Below, one piece after another: positions 16,502-24,893 of a DNA stretch of 54,787 nucleotides (the stretch's first letter is position 1; every line of letters starts with the position of its first letter). The notes below the pieces were generated by a model. It searched no databases, was not told where the DNA came from, and saw nothing but the letters and a program-made list of their open reading frames with translations. Source of the stretch: Desulfobacterales bacterium. GTDB lineage: Bacteria; Desulfobacterota; Desulfobacteria; Desulfobacterales; JALSRD01. The stretch lies in the NCBI GenBank assembly GCA_026984935.1, contig JALSRD010000057.1:1-54787 (forward strand), read 5' to 3'. A program made the position numbers and the translations under genes.

Positions 16502-18418
16502 TCAGATTGTGCGCCCGATGCGGGCGCCTTCAAGAATGGCGGCCTTGGCATTGCGCGCCGACACGCAGTCGCCGATTTGGAAGACCTGCATGTCGAAGTC
16601 TTTTATCTGATCGTACAATTCGGTATCCGGCCGTGTGCCGATGGCGATCACCACGCGCTCGGCAGGCAGCGTGCGCTGCCGCCCGCCGGCGTCGGCCACC
16701 ACCACCGTTTGCCTCTCGATGCGCAGCAGACGGGTTTCTGGCATCAGCCGCACTTCTTTCTCCCTCAATTTTGTCAAAAGCACCTTGCGGGTCATGGCTT
16801 CCAGGCGGTTTCCCATCTTGGGCAGCATCTCCACCACACTCACCCGGGACCCATGCGCACTCAGGTGATAGGCCAGTTCGCACCCCGTGGCGCCGCCGCC
16901 GATAATCACCGTCTGCCGGGCCTCAGGTTTGCGCCCGTCCAGCACGGTGTCGTAGCTGACGACCATCTCACTGCCAATGCCCGGAACCGACGGCATCAGC
17001 GGTTTGGATCCGGTGGCCACAACAATCACCGCCGGATTGTGCTCCAGAACCACCCGGGGTGTTACGAAAACACCCATATGGCAGTGGACACCGGCGCGCC
17101 TGAGTTGGTGGCGATGGAATTCAACCAGCGTTTTCAGCTCACTCTTGTAAGACGTGCAGCTTCCGGGAATCAGCAACCCGCCCAGCACCGGCTGTTTCTC
17201 AAAGAGATGCACGCTGTGCCCCCGCAAAGCAGCCACCCAGGCCGCCTGCATACCCGCCGGGCCGCCGCCGACCACCATTACGCGGCGCGCCTTCTCGGCC
17301 GGTCGCAGGACCATTTCCTCTTCCCGCCCGAATTCCGGGTTGACCAGGCACTCCACGCGCCCTTTTTTGAAAATCGATTCCATGCAGGTATTGCATGCTA
17401 TGCAGCTGCGGATTTCCTGCAGTCTGCCCGTGCGCGCCTTGTTGGGCAGCTGGGGATCGGCGACCAATCCGCGGCCCATGCAGACCAGGTCCGCCTGGCC
17501 GCGGGCGACAATCTCCTCGGCGATCAACGGATGGTTGATGCGCCCCACGGCCATCACCGGGATGTTCAGGGCCCTGCGGATGGCGGCCGCCGAATCTACC
17601 AGGCAGCCGCGTTTCATGAACATGGGCTGGGCAATCCACTCCGGCGTGGCGTCGTTGCCGGCTGAAACCTGCACAAGATCGATGCCGGCGGCTTCCAGGA
17701 TCTTCAGTATGCGGATGCTCTCAGGTGTGGTCAGCCCGCCCTCGACAAATTCCTGGGCGCTGATTTTAAACGACAGGGGAAACTGCGCTCCCAGGCGTGA
17801 TCGGATCTCTGCGACGATCTCGCGTGCAAAGCGCGTTCGGCCTTCCAGACTGCCGCCGTAGGCATCACGGCGGACGTTGGAAAAAGGCGACAGGAACTGG
17901 TTGATCAGATACCCGTGGGCCCCGTGGATTTCGATGAGCGCGAAACCGGCGGCCTGGGCCCGCAGAGCGGCATCCCCGAACTTTCTGATCAGCAGGCGGA
18001 TGCCGGATATGTCCAGCGGTTCCACTTCACCGCCGATGGCGGGACAGGGCAGCGACGACGGCGCCAGTGGCCGGCGCCCGATAACGCGCGCCGGCGTCTG
18101 CCGTCCACCGTGATGGATCTGCACCGCCGGCACGGCACCGCAGGATGCAATCGCCCGGGCAATGGCTGACAGGCCGTCAATGTAGCGGTCATGGTCGATG
18201 CGCGCCTGATGGGCCGAAACGATGCCTTCGGGTGACACGGCGCAGGCCTCCACGATCACCATGGCCGGTCCGCCGTCCGCCCGCCGCCGGTAATGTTCTA
18301 TGGCGCGTTTGGTGATGCCGCCGCCGTTTTCGATGAGAAAAGAGGCCAGTGCCGGCATGACAATGCGGTTTTTTAAAGTCACCGCCTTGATGTGGAAAGG
18401 GCTAAACAGATGCTCCAC
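16502..18418 (-). CDS. Old yellow enzyme / 2,4-dienoyl-CoA reductase-like flavoprotein
   Basis: The protein has 638 residues with AAGGAGC upstream. Residues 1-340 form an old-yellow-enzyme TIM barrel (LFSPFHIKAVTLKNRIVMPA, QIHHGGRQTP, EIHGAHGYLINQFLSP, DAYGGSLEGRTRF). A 4Fe-4S cysteine set follows in CIACNTCMESIFKKGRVECL. Residues 380-638 hold FAD and NAD(P) folds (VMVVGGGPAGMQAAWVAALRG, TVIIGGGATGCELAYHLSAHG, IGDCVSARNAKAAI). The layout is that of dienoyl-CoA reductase FadH, enoate reductase and related NADH:flavin oxidoreductases. The first cysteine triplet is C-x2-C-x2-C rather than the C-x2-C-x3-C of E. coli FadH. The substrate is uncertain; an enoyl or dienoyl-CoA is plausible. A terminator-like hairpin lies immediately before its ribosome site. 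Confidence 0.9.
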   Translation of the reverse strand: MEHLFSPFHIKAVTLKNRIVMPALASFLIENGGGITKRAIEHYRRRADGGPAMVIVEACAVSPEGIVSAHQARIDHDRYIDGLSAIARAIASCGAVPAVQIHHGGRQTPARVIGRRPLAPSSLPCPAIGGEVEPLDISGIRLLIRKFGDAALRAQAAGFALIEIHGAHGYLINQFLSPFSNVRRDAYGGSLEGRTRFAREIVAEIRSRLGAQFPLSFKISAQEFVEGGLTTPESIRILKILEAAGIDLVQVSAGNDATPEWIAQPMFMKRGCLVDSAAAIRRALNIPVMAVGRINHPLIAEEIVARGQADLVCMGRGLVADPQLPNKARTGRLQEIRSCIACNTCMESIFKKGRVECLVNPEFGREEEMVLRPAEKARRVMVVGGGPAGMQAAWVAALRGHSVHLFEKQPVLGGLLIPGSCTSYKSELKTLVEFHRHQLRRAGVHCHMGVFVTPRVVLEHNPAVIVVATGSKPLMPSVPGIGSEMVVSYDTVLDGRKPEARQTVIIGGGATGCELAYHLSAHGSRVSVVEMLPKMGNRLEAMTRKVLLTKLREKEVRLMPETRLLRIERQTVVVADAGGRQRTLPAERVVIAIGTRPDTELYDQIKDFDMQVFQIGDCVSARNAKAAILEGARIGRTI

Positions 18419-18433
18419 GGTTGCTCCTTAAAG

Positions 18434-18460
18434 AAAAAGGCCGCCTTTTCAAGCGGCCCC
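18434..18460 (-). terminator. Intrinsic terminator after the DUF4186 gene
   Basis: Leftward reading gives GGCCGC, an 8-base loop, GCGGCC, then TTTTTCTTT. On the right strand it also ends in CCTTTTGTTTTT, so it could work in both directions. It is 146 bases after the DUF4186 stop, yet its T-run abuts the AAGGAGC ribosome site of the flavoprotein gene. Read-through transcription of that gene would have to pass it. Confidence 0.75.
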
Positions 18461-18604
18461 TTTTGTTTTTGAAGGGTGGCTCTTTCTGACGTACGCCGTG
18501 CATTGCGCTGAATCGCTTTGATATGACCTTTGCTTTTTTTAACCCCGCCCATTAAAAAACAGCGGCCGATGGCTGTCAAGTGAAAAAGCGTCGCCAAAAA
18601 ACTC

Positions 18605-18982
18605 TCAACAGCCGTCGAGGCGCCTGCCGAGCTGTTTTCCAATCCAGGCCATGATAAGGCCCTCAATGTAGTCGATCTCGGAGCCTTTAAGCGCCCTGCC
18701 CCTGGGGATTTTGTGCCACTTCTGCAAACAGCCGCGGCAGCAGGTGGCCGTGGCATGCTGGGCGATAAAAACCGGATGGTTCTTCATGGGCGTCTGGCGG
18801 CCGTCGTTTTTTGGGAATGCGGGCGCAATCCGGCTGCAGATGAAATCCCGGGCATGCCGCGCAATCGTGTCCAAACCTTTGTCAGCAATGTAGGCGCACT
18901 CTGTCGCGCGCAACTTGAACCGTGCCCGAAAAGCCGATTTTGAAAGCGCCTTAAGCGATTCTTCCACGGACCTGTTGATCAT
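18605..18982 (-). CDS. DUF4186 family protein
   Basis: The protein has 125 residues with a GAAAGGG ribosome site. The central block FAKNDGRQTPMKNHPVFIAQ-type text (here PKNDGRQTPMKNHPVFIAQH), followed by ATATCCRGCLQKWHKIPRGR, is what I know as the DUF4186 signature. Conserved histidines and a CC-x2-C set in it could bind a metal. The N-terminal half (FRARFKLRATECAYIADKGL) and the C-terminal helix (YIEGLIMAWIGKQL) also fit. There is no signal peptide. The biochemical role of the family is unknown. The gene stands alone, divergent from a dehydrogenase gene. Confidence 0.85.
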   Translation of the reverse strand: MINRSVEESLKALSKSAFRARFKLRATECAYIADKGLDTIARHARDFICSRIAPAFPKNDGRQTPMKNHPVFIAQHATATCCRGCLQKWHKIPRGRALKGSEIDYIEGLIMAWIGKQLGRRLDGC

Positions 18983-19017
18983 GGCACTACCCTTTCCACC
19001 CCATCAAAAGTTCTGCC

Positions 19018-19047
19018 TTGACAGGCGCGGCGGCTTTTTTCTATTCT
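19018..19047 (+). promoter_or_regulatory. Sigma-70 promoter of the hydroxyacid dehydrogenase gene
   Basis: TTGACA (19018-19023), 18-base spacer, TATTCT (19042-19047). The predicted start near 19054 leaves an 86-base leader with an AAAGGAAG ribosome site before ATG 19140. Confidence 0.55.
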
Positions 19048-19139
19048 CATTAAAACACCGCTAACAATTCCTACGGCATCATCGGCAGTCAGCCCTGATA
19101 ATTAATGTAAAGCTTTAAAGAAAGGAAGCAACTACCAAC

Positions 19140-20126
19140 ATGCAAAACTTAAATCTTCTGATCGAGTCCCGGCCTTTTTGCGTTTATGACGACGAACCCA
19201 TGGCGCAGCTTGCCGCCACGGCCGGCCTGAATATCACCGACATGCGTGGATCCGGTATGCATGTGCCCGAATTCGCAGCTGCCCTGAAAGATGCGGATGC
19301 CGTCTTGTGCGGCAATGACCTGGTCGTTAGTCGGGAACTGTTGGCGGCGTGCCCGAAGCTGAAAGTCATCGCCAAGCAGGGGGCCGGCCTGGACACCGTG
19401 GACATCGACGCCGCCACGCGGCACGGCGCACTGGTCTTTCACACACCCGGCGTCAACAACCAGGCCGTGGCCGATCACACCTTTGCCATGCTCCTGTGTT
19501 TGGCCCGCAGGATCCTTTACTGCGACCGCAGCCTGCGCCAGAAACGCTGGGAACATACCAAGATCATGGGCCTGGAAATTTTCCGCAAAACTCTGGGGCT
19601 GATCGGTTTGGGAGCCATCGGACGCTGTGTGGCCCAGCGCGCCGCCGGTTTCCAGATGCGCGTGGTGGCATACGATCCTTTCTGGCCGGAGGAATTCGCC
19701 GCCCGGCAACACATCGAACGTATGGAAATCGACGACCTGCTGGCCGCTTCGGATATCGTCAGTCTCCATGCGCCCTTAACGTCTGAAAACCGGGGGCTGA
19801 TCGACAAACAGGCTCTTTTGCGCATGAAGCCCTCGGCGCTGCTGATCAACGCCGCCCGCGGTGAACTGGTCAAAGAGGCCGATCTTTACGAAGCGCTGCG
19901 GAACGGCATCATCGCCGGCGCCGCTCTGGATGTATTCGAAAAGGAGCCGCCCACCGATTCGCCCCTGCTGGGACTCGACAACGTGGTCCTAACGCCCCAC
20001 ACGGCCGCTTTTACCCACGAGGCCATGCACAAGATGAACGTCTCCATCGTGGAGCAGATCATCGACTATGCGGCCGGCAGAAAACCGGCGCACTGTGTCA
20101 ACCCGCAAGTCTGGCAGGCGGGCTGA
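19140..20126 (+). CDS. D-2-hydroxyacid dehydrogenase (phosphoglycerate dehydrogenase-like)
   Basis: The protein has 328 residues. The NAD-binding fold is marked by TLGLIGLGAIGRCVAQRAAG (GxGxxG) with the acidic cofactor residue in VVAYDPFW. Catalytic residues of the family appear in LLINAARGELVKEADL (Arg), ALDVFEKEPP (Glu) and VVLTPHTAAFTHEA (His). The N-terminal half carries the VIAKQGAGLDTVDIDAAT substrate-loop block. It is the short form, without the ACT or ASB regulatory domains of SerA from many bacteria. It oxidises or reduces a D-2-hydroxyacid with NAD(H). 3-phosphoglycerate is possible but not shown, and no serine-biosynthesis gene is next to it. Confidence 0.9.
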   Translation: MQNLNLLIESRPFCVYDDEPMAQLAATAGLNITDMRGSGMHVPEFAAALKDADAVLCGNDLVVSRELLAACPKLKVIAKQGAGLDTVDIDAATRHGALVFHTPGVNNQAVADHTFAMLLCLARRILYCDRSLRQKRWEHTKIMGLEIFRKTLGLIGLGAIGRCVAQRAAGFQMRVVAYDPFWPEEFAARQHIERMEIDDLLAASDIVSLHAPLTSENRGLIDKQALLRMKPSALLINAARGELVKEADLYEALRNGIIAGAALDVFEKEPPTDSPLLGLDNVVLTPHTAAFTHEAMHKMNVSIVEQIIDYAAGRKPAHCVNPQVWQAG

Positions 20127-20209
20127 CGTTGCCGCTGCCCAAAGACCGGCCATATGATTGCGTCCGGGACGCTTCGCCTGCTTCCGGCCTTGTCCGGTGC
20201 ATTCCACTG

Positions 20210-21712
20210 CTATAACCGTTTGACCGATCCTGCGGCAACCAGGTAGAGCAGCGCCGAATCGGCATGCAGTCCGATCAGCTGGCGCGCTTCGCTGTCGTAA
20301 AAGGCGCCGATGCCGCAGGCGCCCAGTCCCAGCGCGGTGCACGCAAGATAAATCATCTGCCCGAAACGCCCGGCGCTCAGCATGGCATAGCGGTAGCCGC
20401 GTGCACCGAAGGTTTCATCCAACTGTTTCAGGTCGGTCAGAAAGATGAAGTGCACGGCCGCCTGCGCCAGCCATTCCTGGTTGAGGCAGACGGTGGCCAT
20501 GCGTTTGGCAAAATTTCCGGCCGTCAGCATGCCGAAGCGCCGTTGGGCGTCATCCAGCAGATAGATACCGGGCGCCACATCTTCGATGTCCGCGCCTAAA
20601 AAGCCGATACACAGCAGTTTTTGGTTCTCACGGCCCGCGGGGTCGTCGACCCCGCGGGCCGTCCACAGCATGTCGAGCAGGCGTTCGAAACGCGCGTAGG
20701 GCAGCGCCCGGCGAACATAGTTCCTCCGCGAACGGCGCCTGAAAAGCACTTCCGGATAGGTGCCCTCGTCCGCCAGCGGACGGCTCCGGTCAAAGGACCG
20801 CCATGCCTTTACGGACAAGCCCATCCGTTCCTGCATAGCTGCCGCGCCTGTCACCGGCCGGACGGCCGTACCGGCCTTGTGGATTCGTTCGATTTTTTCG
20901 TAAGCCACTTCCACGCGCGCCACCCGGCTGGCGGCCTGCACGTCTTCCGCCAGCGGTCCGATTGGGGGCGCGTCGCGCGTTTCACTTTCTTCAGCAGCAG
21001 GTATCGCCACACAGGCCAGCAGCGCTTCCCTGCGGCCGTCCAGCCCCACGAGCGTGTTGGCCGTGAAGTCATCAAAGTCGTAGGTGCTTTCCAAAGGCAG
21101 CGACAGCGCCTTTATCGACAGCAGGATGTTTTGCAGCAAGTGACCGCCATCGAGCAGGACGTAACGATAGGCCCGCTCGCGGTACTTCCAGGCACTTCTG
21201 AAAAAAATGGCCGAGATCAGCAGCGCTGCGGCAGGCTCCCGGCCGCCCAAGCCGTGCACGGCCCCTCGCACGTACGCGCCAAAACTTCCCGGCCGCAGGG
21301 CATACAGGCACTGTCGATCGACGGCATAATGGCAGATGCCTGCCGTCAGATCGCTGGCCTGCCCCTGCACCAGGTAAATTTCATTGGGAAACAGGGCCCC
21401 GGCCGAGGCCACGCTGCGGTAGTAGAAGTCATTGCCGGCGTGGTGCGCCCTGGCCGTCAGGCTGCAGGAAAGACCCAAAATCGATGCCATGCGTTCGCGT
21501 AAAATACTGCGTGCCACGACCCCCCGGTGGTCCCTTGCGGTCAGCTCTGAAAGCGGTAATGAAAAGACCGCCGGCACCCGCGGCAGCTGTATGGCGCGCA
21601 AATTGGCGTATCGCTTGAATACGGCCGGCTGGTTTTCCCAGTCCAGGGTATGCGGCACCATGCGCTCCCGGAAATAGGCGGTCTGCATATGGTACTGCCG
21701 GGCGGACAACAT
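20210..21712 (-). CDS. Tandem SagB-type nitroreductase-fold dehydrogenase
   Basis: The protein has 500 residues with GGAGGGAAAGG upstream. Two SagB/ThcOx-like FMN domains are fused. The first is at about 1-260 (AHHAGNDFYYRSVASAGALFPNEIYLV and YRYVLLDGGHLLQNILL are its landmarks). The second is at about 310-500 (LFRRRSRRNYVRRALPYARF, then YRYAMLSAGRFGQMIYLACT and GLGACGIGAFYD). The N-terminal sequence (ERMVPHTLDWENQPAVFKRY) is typical of SagB-type proteins. SagB enzymes oxidise azolines to azoles in RiPP biosynthesis, but many fused homologues stand alone and their role is unknown. No YcaO cyclodehydratase, precursor peptide or transporter is adjacent. Confidence 0.88.
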   Translation of the reverse strand: MLSARQYHMQTAYFRERMVPHTLDWENQPAVFKRYANLRAIQLPRVPAVFSLPLSELTARDHRGVVARSILRERMASILGLSCSLTARAHHAGNDFYYRSVASAGALFPNEIYLVQGQASDLTAGICHYAVDRQCLYALRPGSFGAYVRGAVHGLGGREPAAALLISAIFFRSAWKYRERAYRYVLLDGGHLLQNILLSIKALSLPLESTYDFDDFTANTLVGLDGRREALLACVAIPAAEESETRDAPPIGPLAEDVQAASRVARVEVAYEKIERIHKAGTAVRPVTGAAAMQERMGLSVKAWRSFDRSRPLADEGTYPEVLFRRRSRRNYVRRALPYARFERLLDMLWTARGVDDPAGRENQKLLCIGFLGADIEDVAPGIYLLDDAQRRFGMLTAGNFAKRMATVCLNQEWLAQAAVHFIFLTDLKQLDETFGARGYRYAMLSAGRFGQMIYLACTALGLGACGIGAFYDSEARQLIGLHADSALLYLVAAGSVKRL

Positions 21713-21867
21713 AACCTTTCCCTCCGCGTCATGTGGAATCTTTAGCCAGTTTTGTTACCAGCACAACACCTCCCTGCCAACCCCCGAATCTTAAAGGCGG
21801 AACAGTGCGTGCGAACGCCGGCAATCCAGACGGCTGCAGCCACATGAGTAAAGCAGGCGCCGGCAAG

Positions 21868-21895
21868 TTGACAACCGGCGGTGCGTCTGTATAAA
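21868..21895 (+). promoter_or_regulatory. Sigma-70 promoter of the beta-CASP gene
   Basis: TTGACA (21868-21873), 16-base spacer, TATAAA (21890-21895) continuing as TATAAAAT. The predicted start is about 65 bases before ATG 21966. Confidence 0.7.
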
Positions 21896-21965
21896 ATTGT
21901 CGTACCATCGGAATCGGCAGCGCCTTATCCGGACTGCCGGGCAAACCATAAGAAAGGACACCGCC

Positions 21966-23543
21966 ATGCAGGTTACATTCCACGGGGCCGTTCGTCAGGT
22001 TACCGGATCCATGCATCTTCTGGGCACTGCCAACGACCGCATCCTGCTCGATTGCGGCATGTTTCAGGGCCGCCGCAAAGAAAGCCAACAGAAAAACAAA
22101 ACACTGCCCGTTGATCCCGCCACGCTGACCAACGTGGTGCTCTCCCACGCCCATATCGACCATTCCGGACGTATCCCCATGCTGACACGCAACGCTTTTC
22201 CCGGCCGCATCATTACCACACGCGCCACCCAGGACGCGTGCGCCTACCTGCTGGCCGACTCGGCCCACATTCAGGAATCGGATGCCGCCTATCTCAACTA
22301 TAAGAGCCTGCGCGGCCACCTCAACGCACTGGACGCGGCATCCCTGAAACGTCTGGGCATCCGCAAAAACCACGGCGGCATTAAAAAGGCGCTCAAGAAA
22401 AACGGCCACCGTATCGACAGCGCGAAGATTCTCGAGCTGATGCGCCGGACCGGCATCGAAAGCGTCCAGCCGCTGTACAGCATAGAGGACGCCTTACAGG
22501 CTCTGGACAGCTTTGACGGCTATCCTTACGGTGAACCCGTAACCGTCGGGAAAGGCATTACCTGCACTTTTTACGAGGCCGGCCACATCCTGGGGTCGGC
22601 CATCAGCATCCTGCATGTCAAAGAAAACGGCCGGCGCTACACCATCGGCTTTACCGGCGACCTGGGACGCTTCGACAAGCCGATCATCAAAGACCCGGCG
22701 CTTGCTTTTGACCCGGTCGATGCCGACCTGGACCTGCTGATCATGGAGAGCACCTACGGTGACCGGCTGCATGAGCCCATCCGGGATTTAAAGCCGCGCG
22801 TAAAGGAGATCGTGCGTGAAACCTACGACCGCGGCGGCACCATACTGATTCCGGCTTTTGCCTTCGGCCGCACACAGGAACTGCTCTACATTCTGCACGC
22901 ACTCTACGATGCCGGGGAAGTGCCGCGCATGCCGGTTTATGTGGACAGCCCGTTGGCCAGCAACATCACCAAGGTGTTCGCCGAACATCCCGAGGTCTAC
23001 GACCGCGACACCCACCGCACGTTCCTGGAAAAAGGCGAAAACCCTTTTGCCTTCAGCCAGATTCGTTTCGTCCAGAGTGTCGAGGAGTCCATCGCCCTGA
23101 ACCACGACGAAACCCCCCACATCGTGCTGTCCGCCTCGGGCATGTGCGAGTCGGGCCGCATTCTGCACCACCTGCGTTTCAAGATGCACAACCCCAAGAA
23201 CACCATCCTCATCGTGGGGTACATGGCGCAACACACCCTGGGCCGCCGCATCCTGGAAGAAGGCGAAAAATACGCGCAGTCCGGCCGCCGCGGCCCGGCG
23301 CCGCTGCTGCGGCTGCTCAACAAGGAGTATCCGCTCAAGGCCCGCGTCGCCCGGCTGGGAGGCTTCAGCGCCCACGGCGACCGCAACGAAATGCTGCGTT
23401 TTTTAAAGACATCCAACCTGCGCATCAAACAGATCGCGGTGGTGCACGGCGAAGAAGACCAGTCGCTGTCCTTTGCACAGCTCCTGAGAAAAGAGGGCTT
23501 TGCCGCCCACGTGCCGCACCCGGGCGAGAGTTTGACGCTGTAG
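21966..23543 (+). CDS. MBL-fold beta-CASP ribonuclease-like protein (CPSF-type)
   Basis: The protein has 525 residues from ATG 21966 with AGAAAGGA upstream; earlier codons in the frame overlap the promoter region. The zinc-binding motif VVLSHAHIDHSGRIPML (HxHxDH) comes first. Then come LIMESTYGDRLHE, IPAFAFGRTQELLYIL (motif A of the beta-CASP cap), VLSASGMCESGRILHHLRF, FSAHGDRNEMLRFLK and VHGEEDQSLSFAQLL. This is the full bacterial CPSF-73/RNase J-like 'RNA specificity factor' layout, widely distributed in bacteria and archaea. It probably cleaves RNA, though in vivo targets of this group are poorly known. It has its own promoter, and the only following gene is convergent. Confidence 0.93.
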   Translation: MQVTFHGAVRQVTGSMHLLGTANDRILLDCGMFQGRRKESQQKNKTLPVDPATLTNVVLSHAHIDHSGRIPMLTRNAFPGRIITTRATQDACAYLLADSAHIQESDAAYLNYKSLRGHLNALDAASLKRLGIRKNHGGIKKALKKNGHRIDSAKILELMRRTGIESVQPLYSIEDALQALDSFDGYPYGEPVTVGKGITCTFYEAGHILGSAISILHVKENGRRYTIGFTGDLGRFDKPIIKDPALAFDPVDADLDLLIMESTYGDRLHEPIRDLKPRVKEIVRETYDRGGTILIPAFAFGRTQELLYILHALYDAGEVPRMPVYVDSPLASNITKVFAEHPEVYDRDTHRTFLEKGENPFAFSQIRFVQSVEESIALNHDETPHIVLSASGMCESGRILHHLRFKMHNPKNTILIVGYMAQHTLGRRILEEGEKYAQSGRRGPAPLLRLLNKEYPLKARVARLGGFSAHGDRNEMLRFLKTSNLRIKQIAVVHGEEDQSLSFAQLLRKEGFAAHVPHPGESLTL

Positions 23544-23596
23544 ACGTGCCCATCGCGCCGCCGCCGTAATGGATGCCGGCGGTGGCCAGGCTGTTT

Positions 23597-24301
23597 TCAG
23601 GGGTTCTGATCGGCTGCCTCTCGCAAAGACCGCTCCACCTGTTCGTAAAGCATCAGGTCCAGCCGGTTGTGGTGCTCGATGGCCGCCCGGGTACGTTCGT
23701 CGATCAGGCGCGAGAGGGGGTTCAAGTTGACATTGCGCCGCGGGATGCGGTGGCGTTTACGAAACTCCAGCCGACGCCCCAGCCGTTTTACGGACGCCGC
23801 CAGATGCTCCACGACACCCACAAACAAAAAATGCTGCGCCATGTTGGCCGCCGCCTTTTCCAGCACCGCCGTATCGTACACGGGCGCAGTCCCCTGGTGC
23901 CCGCTGATGATGCGTACCATGTGGTTGTTGACCTGGTGGCAGATACCGGATTCCAGCATTTCGACCAGTGACATGCCCGCTCTGACCTGGCGGTGGAACT
24001 CGGCATCTCTTTTGCGCGCCTGATGATTGTAGAAAGAGAGCACCCGGCGCACCGGATGTCGCAGAAAGGTCACATACCGGGCTTCTACACCCAGAATCTC
24101 GTGAATGCCGTAAGAGATGTGCCCGTAAACCGCCCTGGCGCGCGGCAGCTTTCTGCGCGCTGCGGCCAGGTCCGCGGGGGTGTGCGAGTAGATGAACAGG
24201 CACTGTCCGCGGGGGTATTCTTTTTTAACGATCTGGCGCAGTGACGTGCCGGCTGTTTTGGGGATGTGCAAAAAAATGATTTTGGCATCTTCCCCATGCA
24301 T
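23597..24301 (-). CDS. Sulfotransferase family protein
   Basis: The protein has 234 residues from the proposed start MHGEDAKIIF. The 5'-phosphosulfate-binding loop is FLHIPKTAGTSLRQIV, and the 3'-phosphate site follows as VTFLRHPVRRVLSFYNH. Both are hallmarks of the family-2 (heparan/chondroitin-type) PAPS sulfotransferases. The frame stays open upstream to 24427, but those residues (including AAFAGMT) look like translated intergenic repeat text, not protein. No candidate start has a good ribosome site, so the 5' end is uncertain. The acceptor is unknown; lipids, exopolysaccharides or metabolites are possible. The gene is isolated. Confidence 0.82.
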   Translation of the reverse strand: MHGEDAKIIFLHIPKTAGTSLRQIVKKEYPRGQCLFIYSHTPADLAAARRKLPRARAVYGHISYGIHEILGVEARYVTFLRHPVRRVLSFYNHQARKRDAEFHRQVRAGMSLVEMLESGICHQVNNHMVRIISGHQGTAPVYDTAVLEKAAANMAQHFLFVGVVEHLAASVKRLGRRLEFRKRHRIPRRNVNLNPLSRLIDERTRAAIEHHNRLDLMLYEQVERSLREAADQNP

Positions 24302-24893
24302 CGCATTTTCGGACGCCGGTTTGTCCAAGGCCCGCCCCCAAAGGCTTTTGAACCCCTCCCATGCACCTCGCCGCCCTGCGGCCGTCATGCCTGCAAAAGC
24401 TGCAGATGAGCGCACAAATGCGTCCATGTCCGATTGCCCGCCCCTTGCGGTCTGTCATGAATACCCATCGTCTTGCGCCACGTCGCACCGCCCATGGCGC
24501 CGCCGTTTATGTACCGCTATCTGGCCGGATTGGCAAGAGTTCTGCAACGATTTCTGCATCCGGGCAACGTCGCGCCGGTAAAATTGTTTTCAAGTTCTGT
24601 CTGTATCGGCCGAATAAAATCTTGCGACTCAAAGCCGGGGCAGCCATCGCGATATGCGTTCAGGAATATGCGATGCATCTGCCACGGCCGCAATTGAAAA
24701 AATGCGCTCAACCATCGGCAGCATCACACCGGCATCCAAAGGCAGCAGCTGTCTCGGTACATCCGTCTCCCGGAGCCCCCGATGGCTGGAACCGGGCGCC
24801 AGAGCAAAGACATGCGGTGACCGTCGCATAGTCGGAAAAATATCCAAATTGCTCCATGCGACGCTGTTGGATCTATAATGTACAAAGGAGAAT
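24302..24893 (+). other. Intergenic region with no convincing gene
   Basis: The roughly 590 bases contain only short overlapping open frames on both strands, none with a ribosome site, composition or motif I can support. The 3' end carries the ribosome site AAAGGAG of the zinc-ribbon protein. The left end (24302-24427) gives AFAGMT-like translated text of the kind produced by palindromic intergenic repeats. Confidence 0.5.

Noticed and set aside
21729-22409. 226-codon leftward frame over the beta-CASP promoter and start
   Set aside because: It covers a good promoter and the N-terminus of a clear gene, and its translation shows no recognisable protein text.
24361-24831. 156-codon rightward frame between the sulfotransferase and zinc-ribbon genes
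   Set aside because: Basic, Arg/Pro/His-rich text typical of out-of-frame GC-rich DNA, with no ribosome site and no motif.
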